Positions 8,118 to 18,444 of a stretch of DNA of 64,000 nt are shown here, one piece after another. This stretch comes from Tomitella biformata AHU 1821 (GTDB taxonomy: Bacteria; Actinomycetota; Actinomycetes; Mycobacteriales; Mycobacteriaceae). The notes under the pieces are model-generated. The model was not told the DNA's origin, searched no databases, and was given only the letters and a program-made list of their open reading frames with translations. Position numbers and translations under genes: made by a program. The stretch covers positions 124,001 through 188,000 of the forward strand of contig NZ_BAVQ01000083.1 of the NCBI RefSeq assembly GCF_000524475.1, given 5' to 3'. Position 1 is the first letter of the stretch. The number at the start of each line of letters is the position of its first letter.

Positions 8118-10421
8118 GTGGCGAAGCTGGAAGACCGGCTCGACCATCTGCTCGGCAACGCGGCCGCAGAGTTGCTGCTGAAGGACTTCGAGCTGCGCAC
8201 GGTCGGCGACGTGCTGCGGCACTACCCGCGGCAGTACGTGACTATGGGCCAGCTGATGTCGCCGGAGGACCTGGAGCCCGGCATCCACGTGACGATTGTG
8301 GCCCGGGTGCTGTCCGCGAAGCTCCTGCCGATGCGCCGCAACCCCAAGCTCAAGATGCTCAAACTCCGGCTCAACGACGGCCGGAATGAGTACGACGTGA
8401 CCTTCTTCAACGGGCACAAAATCAGCTACCACATCAAGGAGGGCATGCGCGGCATGTTCTCGGGGGTCCTGGGCAAGTTCCACGGCCACCTCCAGCTGAC
8501 CCACCCCGGATATCTGATGATGCCCGACGCGGTGGCCGGCGGCGATGCGCAACTGCTGCGCACCGGCGACAAGATTCGCGGCGGCGGCGCCATCGCGGAC
8601 ATGGCCCGCGGGCTGGTCACTGACGACGGGCTCGCGGTCTCCGACCTGGCGCAGCCGATGTTGCCGATGTACCGGGCCTCCAAGGACACTGAGTCCTGGG
8701 CGATCATGCGCTGTGTGCGGCAGGTGCTGGATCTGCTCGACGAGATCGAGGACCCGCTGCCGGAGCCGGTGCGGGCGCAGCACCAGTTGATCTCGCTGGA
8801 TCGTGCGCTGCGCACCATGCACTTCCCGCGCACCAAGGAAGAAGCCGCCCTCGCGCTGGAGCGGCTGCGCTTCGACGAGGCGGCCGCGCTCCAACTGCTC
8901 CTGGCACAGCGCCGCCTGGAGGGCACGAAAGCCGGGGCTCCGCCGTGCCCGCGGGTCGCCGGTGGGATCCGCGCGGCCTTCGAGGAGCGGTTGCCGTTCG
9001 AGCTCACCGCGGGGCAGCTGGCGGTCGGCGCGACCCTCGAGGAGGAGCTGGCCCGCCCCCACCCGATGAATCGGCTGCTTCAGGGCGAGGTGGGCTCCGG
9101 CAAGACGATCGTCGCGATCCTGGCGATGCTGCAGGTAATCGACTCTGGACACCAGACCGCGGTGCTCGCGCCGACCGAGGTGCTGGCGGCCCAGCACGCC
9201 CGCTCGATCCGCGAGATGCTCTTCGAGCTGGCGACGGCCGGCGAGCTGGGGGCGCCGGAGATGGCGACCCGGGTGACGCTGCTGACCGGCTCGCTCACCG
9301 CGGCGCAGAAGAAGGTGGCACTCGCGGAGATCGCGAGCGGCGAGGCCGGGATCGTCGTCGGCACGCACGCACTGTTCCAGCGGGGGGTGGAGTTCGCGGA
9401 CCTGGGCCTGGTGGTGATCGACGAGCAGCACCGCTTCGGAGTGGACCAGCGAGACCTGATGCGCAGCAAGGCGAAGGGCGGGGTCTCACCGCACGTGCTG
9501 GTCATGACGGCGACCCCGATCCCACGGACGATCGCGATGACCGTGTTCGGCGACCTCGAGGTCTCCACGCTGCGGGAGCTGCCGCGGGGGCGCTCGCCGA
9601 TCAAGACCTCGGTGGTGCCGGCGCAGCAGCGGCCGGGCTGGGTGGACCGGGCGTGGGAGCGGATCGTCGAGGAGGTCGGCGACGGGCGTCAGGCGTATGT
9701 GGTGTGTCCGCGGATCGGCGATGAGAAGTCGGACCCGCCGCCGACGCCGCCCGTGATGGCGCTGGACCTGCCAGAGCCCGACAGCCCGGACAAGAAGGGG
9801 CCGGACGAGCAGGAGATGGTCGCAGCGGTGGAGCTGTTCGACAAGCTGATCGCCGGTGGGCTGTCCTCCATTCGCGTGGGACTGCTGCACGGCCGGCAGC
9901 CGCCGAACGAGAAGAACACGGTGATGCAGGAATTCGGTGCGGGGATGATCGACGCACTCGTGTGCACCACCGTCGTAGAGGTGGGCGTCGACGTGCCGAA
10001 CGCGACGGTCATGGTGATCATGGACGCCGAGCGGTTCGGCATCAGCCAGCTACACCAGCTGCGCGGGCGCATCGGGCGCGGCGGCCATCAGGGGCTGTGC
10101 ATCTTCGTCACCAACCGGAACCCCGGCGGCAAGGCGTGGGAGCGGCTGACCGCCGTGGCTGCCACCAACGACGGCTTCGCCCTGGCCAATCTGGACCTGG
10201 AGCACCGGCATGAGGGCGACGTGGTGGGCGCGGCGCAGTCGGGGCGGCGCAGCGGATTGCTGCTGTCGCTCCTCAAGGACGAGCAGGTGATCGCGGACGC
10301 CAAGGAGTTCGCGACGGCGATCATCGCGCGGGACCCGTCGCTGCGCGAGCACCCGGGACTAGCGGAGATGGCCCGCTCTGTGGCCGCCACCACCTCCACC
10401 GAATACCTCCACAAAGCGTGA
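8118..10421 (+). CDS. recG: ATP-dependent DNA helicase RecG
   Basis: Remodels stalled replication forks and branch-migrates recombination intermediates. 767 residues: N-terminal wedge/OB region (GIHVTIVARVLSAK), Walker A GEVGSGKT near residue 323, DEQH box near 434, the TATPIPRT motif, and C-terminal helicase motifs including QLRGRIGRGGHQG. An acidic insert with many prolines (DPPPTPPVMALDLPEPDSP) lies between the two helicase lobes. GTG start with GAGAAAGGTGG upstream. The stop overlaps a GTGA junction with pyc. Confidence 0.96.
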   Translation: MAKLEDRLDHLLGNAAAELLLKDFELRTVGDVLRHYPRQYVTMGQLMSPEDLEPGIHVTIVARVLSAKLLPMRRNPKLKMLKLRLNDGRNEYDVTFFNGHKISYHIKEGMRGMFSGVLGKFHGHLQLTHPGYLMMPDAVAGGDAQLLRTGDKIRGGGAIADMARGLVTDDGLAVSDLAQPMLPMYRASKDTESWAIMRCVRQVLDLLDEIEDPLPEPVRAQHQLISLDRALRTMHFPRTKEEAALALERLRFDEAAALQLLLAQRRLEGTKAGAPPCPRVAGGIRAAFEERLPFELTAGQLAVGATLEEELARPHPMNRLLQGEVGSGKTIVAILAMLQVIDSGHQTAVLAPTEVLAAQHARSIREMLFELATAGELGAPEMATRVTLLTGSLTAAQKKVALAEIASGEAGIVVGTHALFQRGVEFADLGLVVIDEQHRFGVDQRDLMRSKAKGGVSPHVLVMTATPIPRTIAMTVFGDLEVSTLRELPRGRSPIKTSVVPAQQRPGWVDRAWERIVEEVGDGRQAYVVCPRIGDEKSDPPPTPPVMALDLPEPDSPDKKGPDEQEMVAAVELFDKLIAGGLSSIRVGLLHGRQPPNEKNTVMQEFGAGMIDALVCTTVVEVGVDVPNATVMVIMDAERFGISQLHQLRGRIGRGGHQGLCIFVTNRNPGGKAWERLTAVAATNDGFALANLDLEHRHEGDVVGAAQSGRRSGLLLSLLKDEQVIADAKEFATAIIARDPSLREHPGLAEMARSVAATTSTEYLHKA

Positions 10422-13400
10422 CGATGGCGACGGGCGGCGCGGTGACAGGTAAATTCAGCGGCATGTTCACCAAGGTGCTAGTGGCCAACCGCGGCGAGAT
10501 CGCAATCCGCGCCTTCCGCGCGTCCTTCGAGCTGGGAATCGGTACCGTCGCCGTGTTCCCAGAGGAAGACCGGAACTCCCTGCACCGGACCAAGGCCGAC
10601 GAGGCCTATGAGATCGGCGAGCCGGGCCACCCCGTCCGCGCCTACCTGTCGGTGGCCGAGCTCATCGCCACCGCCCAGCGGGCCGGGGCCGACGCGATCT
10701 ACCCCGGCTACGGCTTCCTCTCGGAGAACCCGGAGCTGGCGTCGGCCTGCGAGGCCGCCGGGATCACGTTCGTGGGCCCGCCCTCGTCGGTGCTGCAGCT
10801 GACGGGCAACAAGTCCCGGGCCATCGACGCCGCGCGCAAGGCCGGGCTGCCGGTGCTCACCTCCTCTGAGCCCTCCACCGATGTGGAGCAGCTGCTCGCG
10901 CACGCCGAGCAGCTGAGCTTCCCGCTGTTCGTCAAGGCCGTCTCCGGCGGCGGCGGGCGCGGCATGCGGCGCGTGGCAGAGAGGTCCGCGCTGCGGGAGG
11001 CGATCACGGCGGCCTCGCATGAGGCGGAGTCGGCGTTCGGCGACGGCGCGGTGTACCTGGAGGAGGCCGTCGAGCGGCCCCGCCACATCGAGGTGCAGAT
11101 CCTCGCAGACACCTTCGGCAACGTGGTGCACCTCTACGAGCGGGACTGCTCCGTGCAGCGCCGCCACCAGAAGGTCATCGAGATCGCACCCGCCCCGAAC
11201 CTGGACCCCGAGCTGCGGGACCGCATCTGCGCGGACGCCGTCGCCTTCGCCCGCGAGATCGGCTACTCCTGCGCGGGCACCGTCGAGTTTCTTGTGGACG
11301 AGCACGGGAACCACCGCTTCATCGAGATGAACCCGCGGATCCAGGTGGAGCACACCGTCACCGAGGAGATCACCGACGTCGACCTGGTGCAGGCGCAGCT
11401 GCGGATCGCCGCGGGGGAGTCCCTCGTAGACCTGGGGCTGACCCAGGACAAGATCCGCATCCGCGGCGCGGCTCTGCAGTGTCGCATCACCACAGAGGAC
11501 CCCGGCAACGGCTTCCGGCCGGACACCGGCCGCATCACCGGCTACAGCACCCCCGGCGGTGCCGGGATCCGGCTGGACGGCGGCACCACTGTCGGCGCGG
11601 AGGTGGGCGCCTACTTCGACTCGATGCTGGTCAAGCTGACCTGCCGCGGCGCGGAACTGCCGGCCGCCATCGTCCGCGCGCGCCGGGCCCTCGCGGAGTT
11701 CCGCATCCGCGGGGTGTCCACCAACATCCCATTCCTGCAGGGCGTGCTCACCGACCCGGACTTCATGGCCGGCGGGGTCACCACCGCGTTCATCGAGGAC
11801 CATCCGCATCTGCTCGAGGCCCGCTCCTCCGCGGACCGCGGCACCAAGATCATGACCTACCTGGCCGATGTGACGGTCAACAAGCCGCACGGCGCACGGC
11901 CTGCCGGAGTGGACCCGGTCTCCAAACTGCCCAAGCTGGACACTTCGGCCCCGATTTCGGACGGCTCACGCCAACGGCTCCTGCGCCTGGGTCCGGAGGG
12001 GTTCGCCGCGGACCTGCGCGGGCAGACCGCGCTGGGCGTCACCGACACCACCTTCCGCGACGCGCACCAATCGCTGCTCGCCACGCGCGTGCGCACCCAC
12101 GACCTGCTGGGTGCCGCCGGGCACGTCGCGCGGATGACCCCCGAGCTGCTCTCGATCGAGGCCTGGGGCGGCGCGACGTTCGACGTGGCGCTGCGCTTCC
12201 TCCGCGAGGACCCATGGGAGCGGCTCGCCGCGCTACGCGAGGCTGTGCCGAACATCTGCCTGCAGATGCTGCTGCGTGGGCGCAACACCGTCGGCTACAC
12301 CCCCTATCCCGAGGCGGTGACGGACGCGTTCGTGCGCGAGGCCGCCGACAGCGGCGTGGACATCTTCCGGATCTTCGACGCGCTCAACAACGTCGACCAG
12401 ATGCGCCCGGCCATCGACGCGGTCCGGGAGACCGGAACGGCCCTGGCCGAGGTGGCCCTGTGCTATTCCGGGGACCTGTCCAACCCGGGGGAGCGGCTGT
12501 ACACCCTCGACTACTACCTGGGCCTGGCTGAGGAGATCGTGGCGGCCGGCGCGCATGTGCTGGCGATCAAGGACATGGGCGGCCTGCTGCGCGCCCCGGC
12601 GGCGCGGACCCTCGTGACGGCACTGCGCGAGAACTTCGATCTGCCAGTGCACGTGCACACCCACGACACAGCCGGCGGGCAGCTCGCGACGTACCTGGCG
12701 GCGTGGGACGCCGGCGCGGACGCCGTGGACGGGGCGTCCGCCGCGCTGGCGGGAACCACCAGCCAGCCGTCGCTGGCCGCCATCGTCGCGGCGACCGCGC
12801 ACACCGAGCGAGACACCGGCCTGGATCTGGACGCGGTGTGCGCGCTCGAGCCCTACTGGGAATCCGTGCGCGGGCTCTACGCGCCGTTCGAGGCCGGCCT
12901 GCCCGCGCCGACGGGGCGCGTCTACGCCCATGAGATCCCCGGCGGGCAGCTGTCGAACTTGCGCCAGCAGGCGATCGCGCTGGGCTTGGGTGACCGCTTC
13001 GAGGACATCGAGAACACCTACACGGATGTGGACCGCGTGCTGGGCCGGCTGATCAAGGTGACGCCGACCTCCAAAGTGGTGGGCGACTTGGCGCTGGCGC
13101 TGGTCGGCAAGGGCGCGAGCGCGCAGGACTTCGCGGCGGATCCGGCGTCGTTCGACATTCCCGCGTCCGTCATCGGCTTTCTGCGCGGCGAGCTGGGCGA
13201 GCCCGCGGGCGGCTGGCCCGAGCCGCTGCGCACGCAGGCCCTGCGCGGGCGCGGACCGGCGCGCGCGGACCAGGAGCTCACCGCTGCCGAGCAAGCGGGC
13301 CTCGACGATCCGGCGACGCGCCGCGGCACGCTGAGCGAGTTGCTGTTCCCGGAGCCGGCCCGCGGCCTCGCCGCTCACCGGGCGGAGTTCGGGGATACCT

Positions 13401-13846
13401 CGACCATCGGCTCCCGGGAGTTCCTCTACGGGCTCCAACAGGACGAGGAGCACCGGGTAAAGCTGGGCCCGGGCGTCACGCTGATCATGCGGGTGGACTC
13501 GATCTCCGAGCCTGACACCCGCGGTATGCGGACCGTGATGTGCATGCTCAACGGGCAGTTGCGCCCGCTGCAGGTGCGGGACAGGTCTGTCGCCGACACT
13601 CAGCCGGTGGCCGAGAAGGCACGCAAGGACTCGCCGGGGCAGGTGCCGGCGCCGTTCGCGGGCGTCGTGACTCTCGCCGTGCAGGTGGGCGGGCAGGTGC
13701 GCGCCGGGGAGGTCATCGGCAGCATCGAGGCGATGAAGATGGAAGCCGCGATCACCTCGCCTGTCGGGGGCCGGGTGGCGCGGGTCGCCATCGCGCCCGT
13801 CGCGCAGGTCGAGGGCGGGGACCTGCTCGTGGAGGTCATACCGTGA
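10418..13846 (+). CDS. pyc: Pyruvate carboxylase
   Basis: Biotin enzyme making oxaloacetate from pyruvate and bicarbonate (anaplerosis). About 1142 residues in the usual single-chain order: biotin carboxylase domain (KVLVANRGEIAIRAFRAS, VSGGGGRGMR, FIEMNPRIQVEHTVTEE), carboxyltransferase domain from about residue 540 (VTDTTFRDAHQSLLATR), and C-terminal biotinyl domain with the lysine in IEAMKMEA near residue 1105. The sequence closely follows the corynebacterial enzyme. The first GTG gives a GTGA overlap with recG and a short N-terminal lead like that of corynebacterial PycA; an ATG 15 codons later (MFTKVLV) is the alternative start. The next gene, rsmD, is joined by another GTGA overlap. Confidence 0.96.
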   Translation: MTMATGGAVTGKFSGMFTKVLVANRGEIAIRAFRASFELGIGTVAVFPEEDRNSLHRTKADEAYEIGEPGHPVRAYLSVAELIATAQRAGADAIYPGYGFLSENPELASACEAAGITFVGPPSSVLQLTGNKSRAIDAARKAGLPVLTSSEPSTDVEQLLAHAEQLSFPLFVKAVSGGGGRGMRRVAERSALREAITAASHEAESAFGDGAVYLEEAVERPRHIEVQILADTFGNVVHLYERDCSVQRRHQKVIEIAPAPNLDPELRDRICADAVAFAREIGYSCAGTVEFLVDEHGNHRFIEMNPRIQVEHTVTEEITDVDLVQAQLRIAAGESLVDLGLTQDKIRIRGAALQCRITTEDPGNGFRPDTGRITGYSTPGGAGIRLDGGTTVGAEVGAYFDSMLVKLTCRGAELPAAIVRARRALAEFRIRGVSTNIPFLQGVLTDPDFMAGGVTTAFIEDHPHLLEARSSADRGTKIMTYLADVTVNKPHGARPAGVDPVSKLPKLDTSAPISDGSRQRLLRLGPEGFAADLRGQTALGVTDTTFRDAHQSLLATRVRTHDLLGAAGHVARMTPELLSIEAWGGATFDVALRFLREDPWERLAALREAVPNICLQMLLRGRNTVGYTPYPEAVTDAFVREAADSGVDIFRIFDALNNVDQMRPAIDAVRETGTALAEVALCYSGDLSNPGERLYTLDYYLGLAEEIVAAGAHVLAIKDMGGLLRAPAARTLVTALRENFDLPVHVHTHDTAGGQLATYLAAWDAGADAVDGASAALAGTTSQPSLAAIVAATAHTERDTGLDLDAVCALEPYWESVRGLYAPFEAGLPAPTGRVYAHEIPGGQLSNLRQQAIALGLGDRFEDIENTYTDVDRVLGRLIKVTPTSKVVGDLALALVGKGASAQDFAADPASFDIPASVIGFLRGELGEPAGGWPEPLRTQALRGRGPARADQELTAAEQAGLDDPATRRGTLSELLFPEPARGLAAHRAEFGDTSTIGSREFLYGLQQDEEHRVKLGPGVTLIMRVDSISEPDTRGMRTVMCMLNGQLRPLQVRDRSVADTQPVAEKARKDSPGQVPAPFAGVVTLAVQVGGQVRAGEVIGSIEAMKMEAAITSPVGGRVARVAIAPVAQVEGGDLLVEVIP

Positions 13847-14397
13847 CACGGATCATTGCCGGCGCGGCCAAGGGCAGACGTCTCGCCGTGCCGCCCGCCG
13901 GGACTCGACCCACCTCCGACCGAGTCCGGGAGGCGGTGTTCAGCGCGCTCGGCTCGCGGATGGACTTCGACGAGGCGCGCGTCTTGGACCTGTTCGCAGG
14001 CTCGGGCGGGCTGGCCCTCGAGGCGCTCTCGCGCGGCGCCGCGCAGGCGGTGCTGGTGGAGGCCAATGCGAAGGCCGCGGACATCGCGCGGGCGAACATC
14101 GCGACGGCGGCGCTGCGCGGGGCCAGAGTGCACCGCGGACGGGTACAAGCGCTGCTCGACGCGGGCGCGGATGGGCACTATGACCTGGTGTTCGCCGACC
14201 CACCGTATGACATCGCCGAGGAGGACGTGACCGCGATGCTGGCAGCGCTCTGCCAGCACGGCTGGCTGGCGGCGGACGCGCTGGTGGTGCTGGAGCGGTC
14301 CACCCGCTGCCCGGAGACGAGCTGGCCCGCGGAGATCGACGACGTGCAGGTCAAGCGCTACGGAGAGACCCGGGTCGAATTCGGCAGGGCGGAATAG
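13843..14397 (+). CDS. rsmD: 16S rRNA (guanine(966)-N2)-methyltransferase
   Basis: SAM-dependent methylation of small-subunit rRNA. 184 residues with the N-terminal signature RIIAGAAKGRRLAVPP and TRPTSDRVREAVFSAL, the SAM motif VLDLFAGSGGLALEALSRGA and the catalytic FADPPYD. The GTG start overlaps the pyc stop (GTGA). coaD follows 36 bases later, the near-universal rsmD-coaD pairing. The frame is open further upstream within pyc, but those codons are a shadow. Confidence 0.95.
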   Translation: MTRIIAGAAKGRRLAVPPAGTRPTSDRVREAVFSALGSRMDFDEARVLDLFAGSGGLALEALSRGAAQAVLVEANAKAADIARANIATAALRGARVHRGRVQALLDAGADGHYDLVFADPPYDIAEEDVTAMLAALCQHGWLAADALVVLERSTRCPETSWPAEIDDVQVKRYGETRVEFGRAE

Positions 14398-14433
14398 GCC
14401 GCGGGGCAAACGGGCCTGTTACGGTCAGCAGCT

Positions 14434-14910
14434 ATGAGTATCGCGGTATGCCCCGGGTCCTTCGACCCCGTCACCAATGGCCATCTGGACGTCATCAAGC
14501 GGGTCGCGGCCCAGTTCGATGAGGTGATTGTCACAGTGCTGATCAACAAGAGCAAAAAGGGCATGTTCACCATCGAGGAGCGGATGGCGATGATCGCCGA
14601 GGCCACCTCCGGGCTGTCCAACGTGCGCGTCGACTCCTGGCACGGGCTGCTGGTGCACTACGCGCAGCAGAACGAGGTCACGGCCATCGTCAAGGGCCTG
14701 CGCGGGGCCAACGACTTCGACTACGAGCTGCAGATGGCGCAGATGAACACCGCGCTCACCGGCATCGACACGTTCTTCGTGCCGGCGAACCCGCAGTTCG
14801 GCTTCCTGTCGAGCTCGCTCGTCAAAGAGGTCGCCACGTACGGCGGCGACGTCGCGGAAATGCTGCCGAAGTCTGTGCACGCGAAGCTGTTGGCCCGGCT
14901 CGCGGAATAG
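14434..14910 (+). CDS. coaD: Phosphopantetheine adenylyltransferase
   Basis: Transfers AMP to 4'-phosphopantetheine, the penultimate step of coenzyme A synthesis. 158 residues, normal length. The nucleotidyltransferase signature PGSFDPVTNGHLDVI (TxGH motif) is at the N-terminus, then INKSKKGMFTIEERMAMI, GLRGANDFDYELQMAQMN and the C-terminal FLSSSLVKEVATYGGDV. It follows rsmD closely and probably shares its transcript. Confidence 0.97.
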   Translation: MSIAVCPGSFDPVTNGHLDVIKRVAAQFDEVIVTVLINKSKKGMFTIEERMAMIAEATSGLSNVRVDSWHGLLVHYAQQNEVTAIVKGLRGANDFDYELQMAQMNTALTGIDTFFVPANPQFGFLSSSLVKEVATYGGDVAEMLPKSVHAKLLARLAE

Positions 14911-15080
14911 CCCTCTCGCCGCTGTGGAAAATGCCGACACACCGGACACCGGAGCGTGGCGTGGCCCCTCTCAGCGGGCAGACTGGGCGCAACACATGAA
15001 TCTCGAGCCCCGCACTATCGCGCGCGCACGCGCATAATCAGACGGGGCAACAGGCGTAACAGTGAACGATAGGGGTAGCG

Positions 15081-15833
15081 GTGTATCGGGTATTCGAGGC
15101 GCTCGACGAGCTTGTGGTGATCGTGGAGGAATCGCGCGGGGTGCCGATGACGGCTGGCTGCGTGGTGCCGCGAGGCAACGTGCTCGACCTGCTCGACGAC
15201 ATCAAGGAGTCGCTGCCTCCCGAGATGGACGACGCCCAAGACGTGCTCGACCGTCGCGACTCGCTCATCAACGAGGCCCGTGCCAGCGCGGAGCACGCCG
15301 TGGAGCGGGCCAACACACACGCGGAGACCACCCTCGCCGACGCTCGCGATCAGGCGGACCGCATCGTCTCCGACGCGAAGGCACAGGCGGACCGGATGGT
15401 CCAGGACGCGCAGCACCACGCTGTGGAGCTGGTCTCCGGCGCGGAGGCCACCGCCGACCGTGCGATCGAGGACGGGCGCCGCGAGTACGAGATGCTCACC
15501 GGCCGCGCCAAGTCCGAGGCGGACCGCATCATGGAGGCCGGCAACGCCTCCTACGAGCGCTCCATTGCGGAGGGCCAGGCGGAGCAGGACAGGTTGGTCT
15601 CGCAGAACGAGGTCGTCCAGGCCGCGCATGCGGAGTCTGCGCGCGTGATCGACGAGGCGCACTCCGAGTCGGACCGCCTGCGCGGGGATTGCGACATCTA
15701 CGTGGACACGAAGCTCTCGGAGTTCGAGGACCTGCTCTCGGGCACGCTGCGCTCAGTCGGCCGCGGCCGCCAGCAGCTGCGATCCACCGGCGCGCCGGAC
15801 TTCGGCTCCGGTTTCGCCAACAACACCCGCTGA
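15081..15833 (+). CDS. sepIVA: DivIVA-like coiled-coil septation protein (SepIVA-type)
   Basis: 250 residues. Begins with MYRVFEALDELVVIVEESRGVPMT and the segment CVVPRGNVLDLLDDIKESLP, the hallmark of Rv2927c/SepIVA, followed by a long helical region with repeated Ala/Glu/Asp/Arg heptads (ADRIVSDAKAQADRMVQDAQ and similar) expected to form a coiled coil. In mycobacteria this essential protein acts in division and polar growth of the envelope; the same role here is inferred. The GTG start has AGGGG 5 bases upstream. Position between coaD and the DUF177 gene matches the Rv2927c-Rv2926c order. Confidence 0.88.
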   Translation: MYRVFEALDELVVIVEESRGVPMTAGCVVPRGNVLDLLDDIKESLPPEMDDAQDVLDRRDSLINEARASAEHAVERANTHAETTLADARDQADRIVSDAKAQADRMVQDAQHHAVELVSGAEATADRAIEDGRREYEMLTGRAKSEADRIMEAGNASYERSIAEGQAEQDRLVSQNEVVQAAHAESARVIDEAHSESDRLRGDCDIYVDTKLSEFEDLLSGTLRSVGRGRQQLRSTGAPDFGSGFANNTR

Positions 15834-15884
15834 CCCCGCCGGCACCGAGGATCGGCTGGAACCCGTTAGTGCGCGCTAATTGGG

Positions 15885-15914
15885 TTGCGGCCGATTTTGC
15901 CGTACCCTTACTAG
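15885..15914 (+). promoter_or_regulatory. Possible promoter of the DUF177-rpmF-rnc-mutM unit
   Basis: TTGCGG and TACTAG are spaced by 18 bases in the 132-base gap before the DUF177 gene. The -35 is good, the -10 is imperfect. This is a pattern match by eye only. Confidence 0.3.
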
Positions 15915-15965
15915 GTTGTCACCGAACGTGGTAACCGTCTGCTTTAGAAGTCATCGGAGAGGTAT

Positions 15966-16586
15966 TTGTCGACAACGCATCACACCGCCAGGAGGACCCC
16001 GCAGGAGGGGCCTTTCGTGTTCGATACGCGCCTGCTGGGACGCCGGCCCGGCGCTATGCAATCTGAGCAGCGCACCGTGGCTGCCCCTGCGCGAATGGGT
16101 CTTGACCTGATCGCCATCGCGGCCGGCGCGCCCATCGAGCTCGACCTACGCCTGGAGTCTGTCGTCGAGGGCGTGTTGGTGACCGGCACGGTCAACGCTG
16201 AGGCGGCGGGGGAGTGCTCGCGTTGCCTGGGCCCGCTCACCCAGCACGTCGAGCTGTACCTCACCGAGCTCTTCGCCTACCCGGGCAGCATCACCGCCTC
16301 GACCAGCGAGGAAGACGAGGTTCCGCGGATCGAAGACGATGCGCTGAACCTCGAGCAAGTCCTGGTGGATACCCTTGGGCTAGAGTTGCCACTGCGGCCG
16401 CTCTGCCGTGAGGACTGTGCGGGATTGTGCCTGGAATGCGGCATTGACCTGGCGATTGCTGAACCGGGGCATGGGCATGACAGAATGGATCCTCGCTGGG
16501 CTGCACTGGCCGCGAAGTTCGGGGATCCGGCAGCCGATCAACCAGATGATCAAGCAAGTCAAGACCTTCAAACCGAGGAGAATTAG
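15966..16586 (+). CDS. DUF177 (YceD) family protein, large-subunit assembly associated
   Basis: 206 residues. Contains the DUF177 hallmarks [21 protein letters not shown], then an acidic stretch and [21 protein letters not shown], with four to six cysteines that could bind zinc. YceD proteins are cotranscribed with rpmF in most bacteria and tied to 23S rRNA/ribosome assembly. The TTG start has GGAGAGG upstream and gives an N-terminus alignable to Rv2926c; a GTG 17 codons later has an even stronger AGGAGGGG and may be the main start. rpmF follows after 2 bases. Confidence 0.88.
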   Translation: MSTTHHTARRTPQEGPFVFDTRLLGRRPGAMQSEQRTVAAPARMGLDLIAIAAGAPIELDLRLESVVEGVLVTGTVNAEAAGECSRCLGPLTQHVELYLTELFAYPGSITASTSEEDEVPRIEDDALNLEQVLVDTLGLELPLRPLCREDCAGLCLECGIDLAIAEPGHGHDRMDPRWAALAAKFGDPAADQPDDQASQDLQTEEN

Positions 16587-16588
16587 TC

Positions 16589-16771
16589 GTGGCCGTTCCC
16601 AAGCGCAAAATGTCGCGTTCCAACACCCGGTCACGGCGCAGCCAGTGGAAGACCACTGCGCCCAACCTCGTCACCTGCCCGAACCGCGGCTGTGGCGAGC
16701 CGACCCTGCCCCACATCGCGTGCCCGTCCTGCGGCACCTATAAGGGGCGTCAGGTCACCGCAGCGGTGTGA
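16589..16771 (+). CDS. rpmF: 50S ribosomal protein L32 (zinc-binding form)
   Basis: 60 residues, starting [20 protein letters not shown] as in all L32 proteins. Four cysteines (TCPNRGCGE and [10 protein letters not shown]) form the zinc ribbon of the C+ type. GTG start, only 2 bases after the DUF177 stop. The last codons overlap the rnc GTG (GTGA), so L32 and RNase III are translationally coupled. Confidence 0.97.
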   Translation: MAVPKRKMSRSNTRSRRSQWKTTAPNLVTCPNRGCGEPTLPHIACPSCGTYKGRQVTAAV

Positions 16772-17490
16772 CGCACGTCTCTGCGTCTACCCATGAGCTA
16801 GATCGAGGCCCACTGCTGCGTGCAGTGGGCATCGATGTCGAAGAGGGCTTGCTCACGTTGGCACTCACTCATCGCTCGTTCGCACACGAGCATGGTGGGC
16901 TGCCAACGAATGAGCGCCTCGAATTTCTAGGCGACTCGGTGCTCGGCCTGACCGTCACCGAGAATCTGTATCGCAGCCACCCGGAGAAGTCCGAGGGCGA
17001 GCTCGCCAAACTCCGCGCCAGCGTGGTCAACATGCACGCGCTCGCCGAGGTGGCCCGCGGGCTGGGCCCCGGCGGCCTGGGCGTCTACATGCGTCTGGGC
17101 AAGGGCGAGGAGCTCACTGGCGGCCGCGACAAGGCCAGCATCTTGGCCGACGGGACGGAATCGCTGCTCGGTGCCGTCTACCTGCAGCATGGTCTGGACA
17201 TCGCCTCTGAGGTGGTGCTTCGGCTGTTCGCCGACCTGCTCAGCCGCGCGCCGCGTCTGGGCGCCGGCCTGGACTGGAAGACCAGCCTCCAGGAGCTCGC
17301 CGCCGCGCAGGACCTGGGCGCCGTCGAGTACCAGATCGAGGGCACCGGCCCCGACCACTGCCGCGAGTTCACTGCGACTGTCGTCATCGGCGAGGCCTCC
17401 TACGGCTCGGGCATCGGCCCCACCAAGAAGGAAGCTGAGCAGAAGGCGGCCGAGCAGACTTGGCAGCAGCTTTCCGGCCAGGCTGACTAA
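16768..17490 (+). CDS. rnc: Ribonuclease III
   Basis: Double-strand-specific endonuclease for rRNA processing and mRNA decay. 240 residues: catalytic domain with the signature [14 protein letters not shown] near residue 48 and the second acidic site [15 protein letters not shown], then a C-terminal dsRNA-binding domain ([13 protein letters not shown] ... [16 protein letters not shown]). The GTG start overlaps the rpmF stop. rnc-mutM order matches Rv2925c-Rv2924c. Confidence 0.96.
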   Translation: MTHVSASTHELDRGPLLRAVGIDVEEGLLTLALTHRSFAHEHGGLPTNERLEFLGDSVLGLTVTENLYRSHPEKSEGELAKLRASVVNMHALAEVARGLGPGGLGVYMRLGKGEELTGGRDKASILADGTESLLGAVYLQHGLDIASEVVLRLFADLLSRAPRLGAGLDWKTSLQELAAAQDLGAVEYQIEGTGPDHCREFTATVVIGEASYGSGIGPTKKEAEQKAAEQTWQQLSGQAD

Positions 17491-17493
17491 CCG

Positions 17494-18393
17494 GTGCCGG
17501 AGCTACCTGAGGTCGAGGTGGTCCGCCGTGGCCTCGCCGAACACATCCTGGGCCGCGTCATCGAGAAGGCCACCGTCCTCAACCCCCGTGCGTCCCGGCG
17601 CTACGAGCCGGGGCCTGACGCAATGGCTGCGCACCTCGCAGGCTTGCGGATCGACGCGGTCAGCCGGCGCGGCAAGTATCTGTGGCTCGAGCTGAGCGAC
17701 TCGTCCGCGGAACAGCACGGGGAGCCCTCTGAGGCGCTCGTCGTGCACCTTGGCATGAGCGGGCAGATGCTCCTGCATGATTTGGGCGCGACTGCCGGCA
17801 AACACCTGCGCGCACACGCGATCCTCGGCAAACTCGGGGCCCCGAGCGTCGAACTGCACTTCGTGGACCAGCGCACCTTCGGGTGGTGGCTGCTAGCGCC
17901 CATGACCGAGGTGGACGGCACCGCGGTGCCCGAGCCCGTCGCGCACATCGCCCGCGACCCCCTGGACCCGCAGTTCGACGCCGGCGCGGTGGTCAAGGCC
18001 CTCAAGTCCAAGCGCTCCGAGGTCAAGCGGTTGCTGCTGGACCAGACGGTCATCTCCGGGGTCGGCAACATCTACGCGGACGAGGCGCTGTGGCGTGCGC
18101 GCGTGCACGGCAACCGGCCCGCGCATCTGTTGACCAAGCCGAAGCTGCACGAGCTGATCGAGTCCGCCCAACAAGTCATGGCAGAGGCGCTTGCCCAGGG
18201 CGGCACCAGCTTTGACGCGCTGTACGTGAACGTCAACGGCGAGTCTGGGTACTTCTCGCGCTCGCTGAACGTCTACGGCCGCGAGGGCGAGCCATGCCTG
18301 CGCTGTGGGACGACCATCCGCCGCGAGCAGTTCATGAACCGCTCCTCCTACAGTTGCCCCGTCTGCCAGCCGCGCCCCCGCTCCACCCGCTAA
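17494..18393 (+). CDS. mutM: Formamidopyrimidine-DNA glycosylase
   Basis: Removes 8-oxoguanine and ring-opened purines from DNA. 299 residues. After processing, the N-terminus is [13 protein letters not shown] with catalytic Pro and Glu; [10 protein letters not shown] carries the conserved Lys. H2TH region [21 protein letters not shown]. The C-terminal zinc finger has C-x2-C-x16-C-x2-C spacing (CLRCGTT ... YSCPVCQ). GTG start 3 bases after the rnc stop. Confidence 0.96.
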   Translation: MPELPEVEVVRRGLAEHILGRVIEKATVLNPRASRRYEPGPDAMAAHLAGLRIDAVSRRGKYLWLELSDSSAEQHGEPSEALVVHLGMSGQMLLHDLGATAGKHLRAHAILGKLGAPSVELHFVDQRTFGWWLLAPMTEVDGTAVPEPVAHIARDPLDPQFDAGAVVKALKSKRSEVKRLLLDQTVISGVGNIYADEALWRARVHGNRPAHLLTKPKLHELIESAQQVMAEALAQGGTSFDALYVNVNGESGYFSRSLNVYGREGEPCLRCGTTIRREQFMNRSSYSCPVCQPRPRSTR

Positions 18394-18444
18394 CCCACCA
18401 GGGTCCTCGGCTCGCGCCAGGTCCGCGAGTCCGATGGGACACCC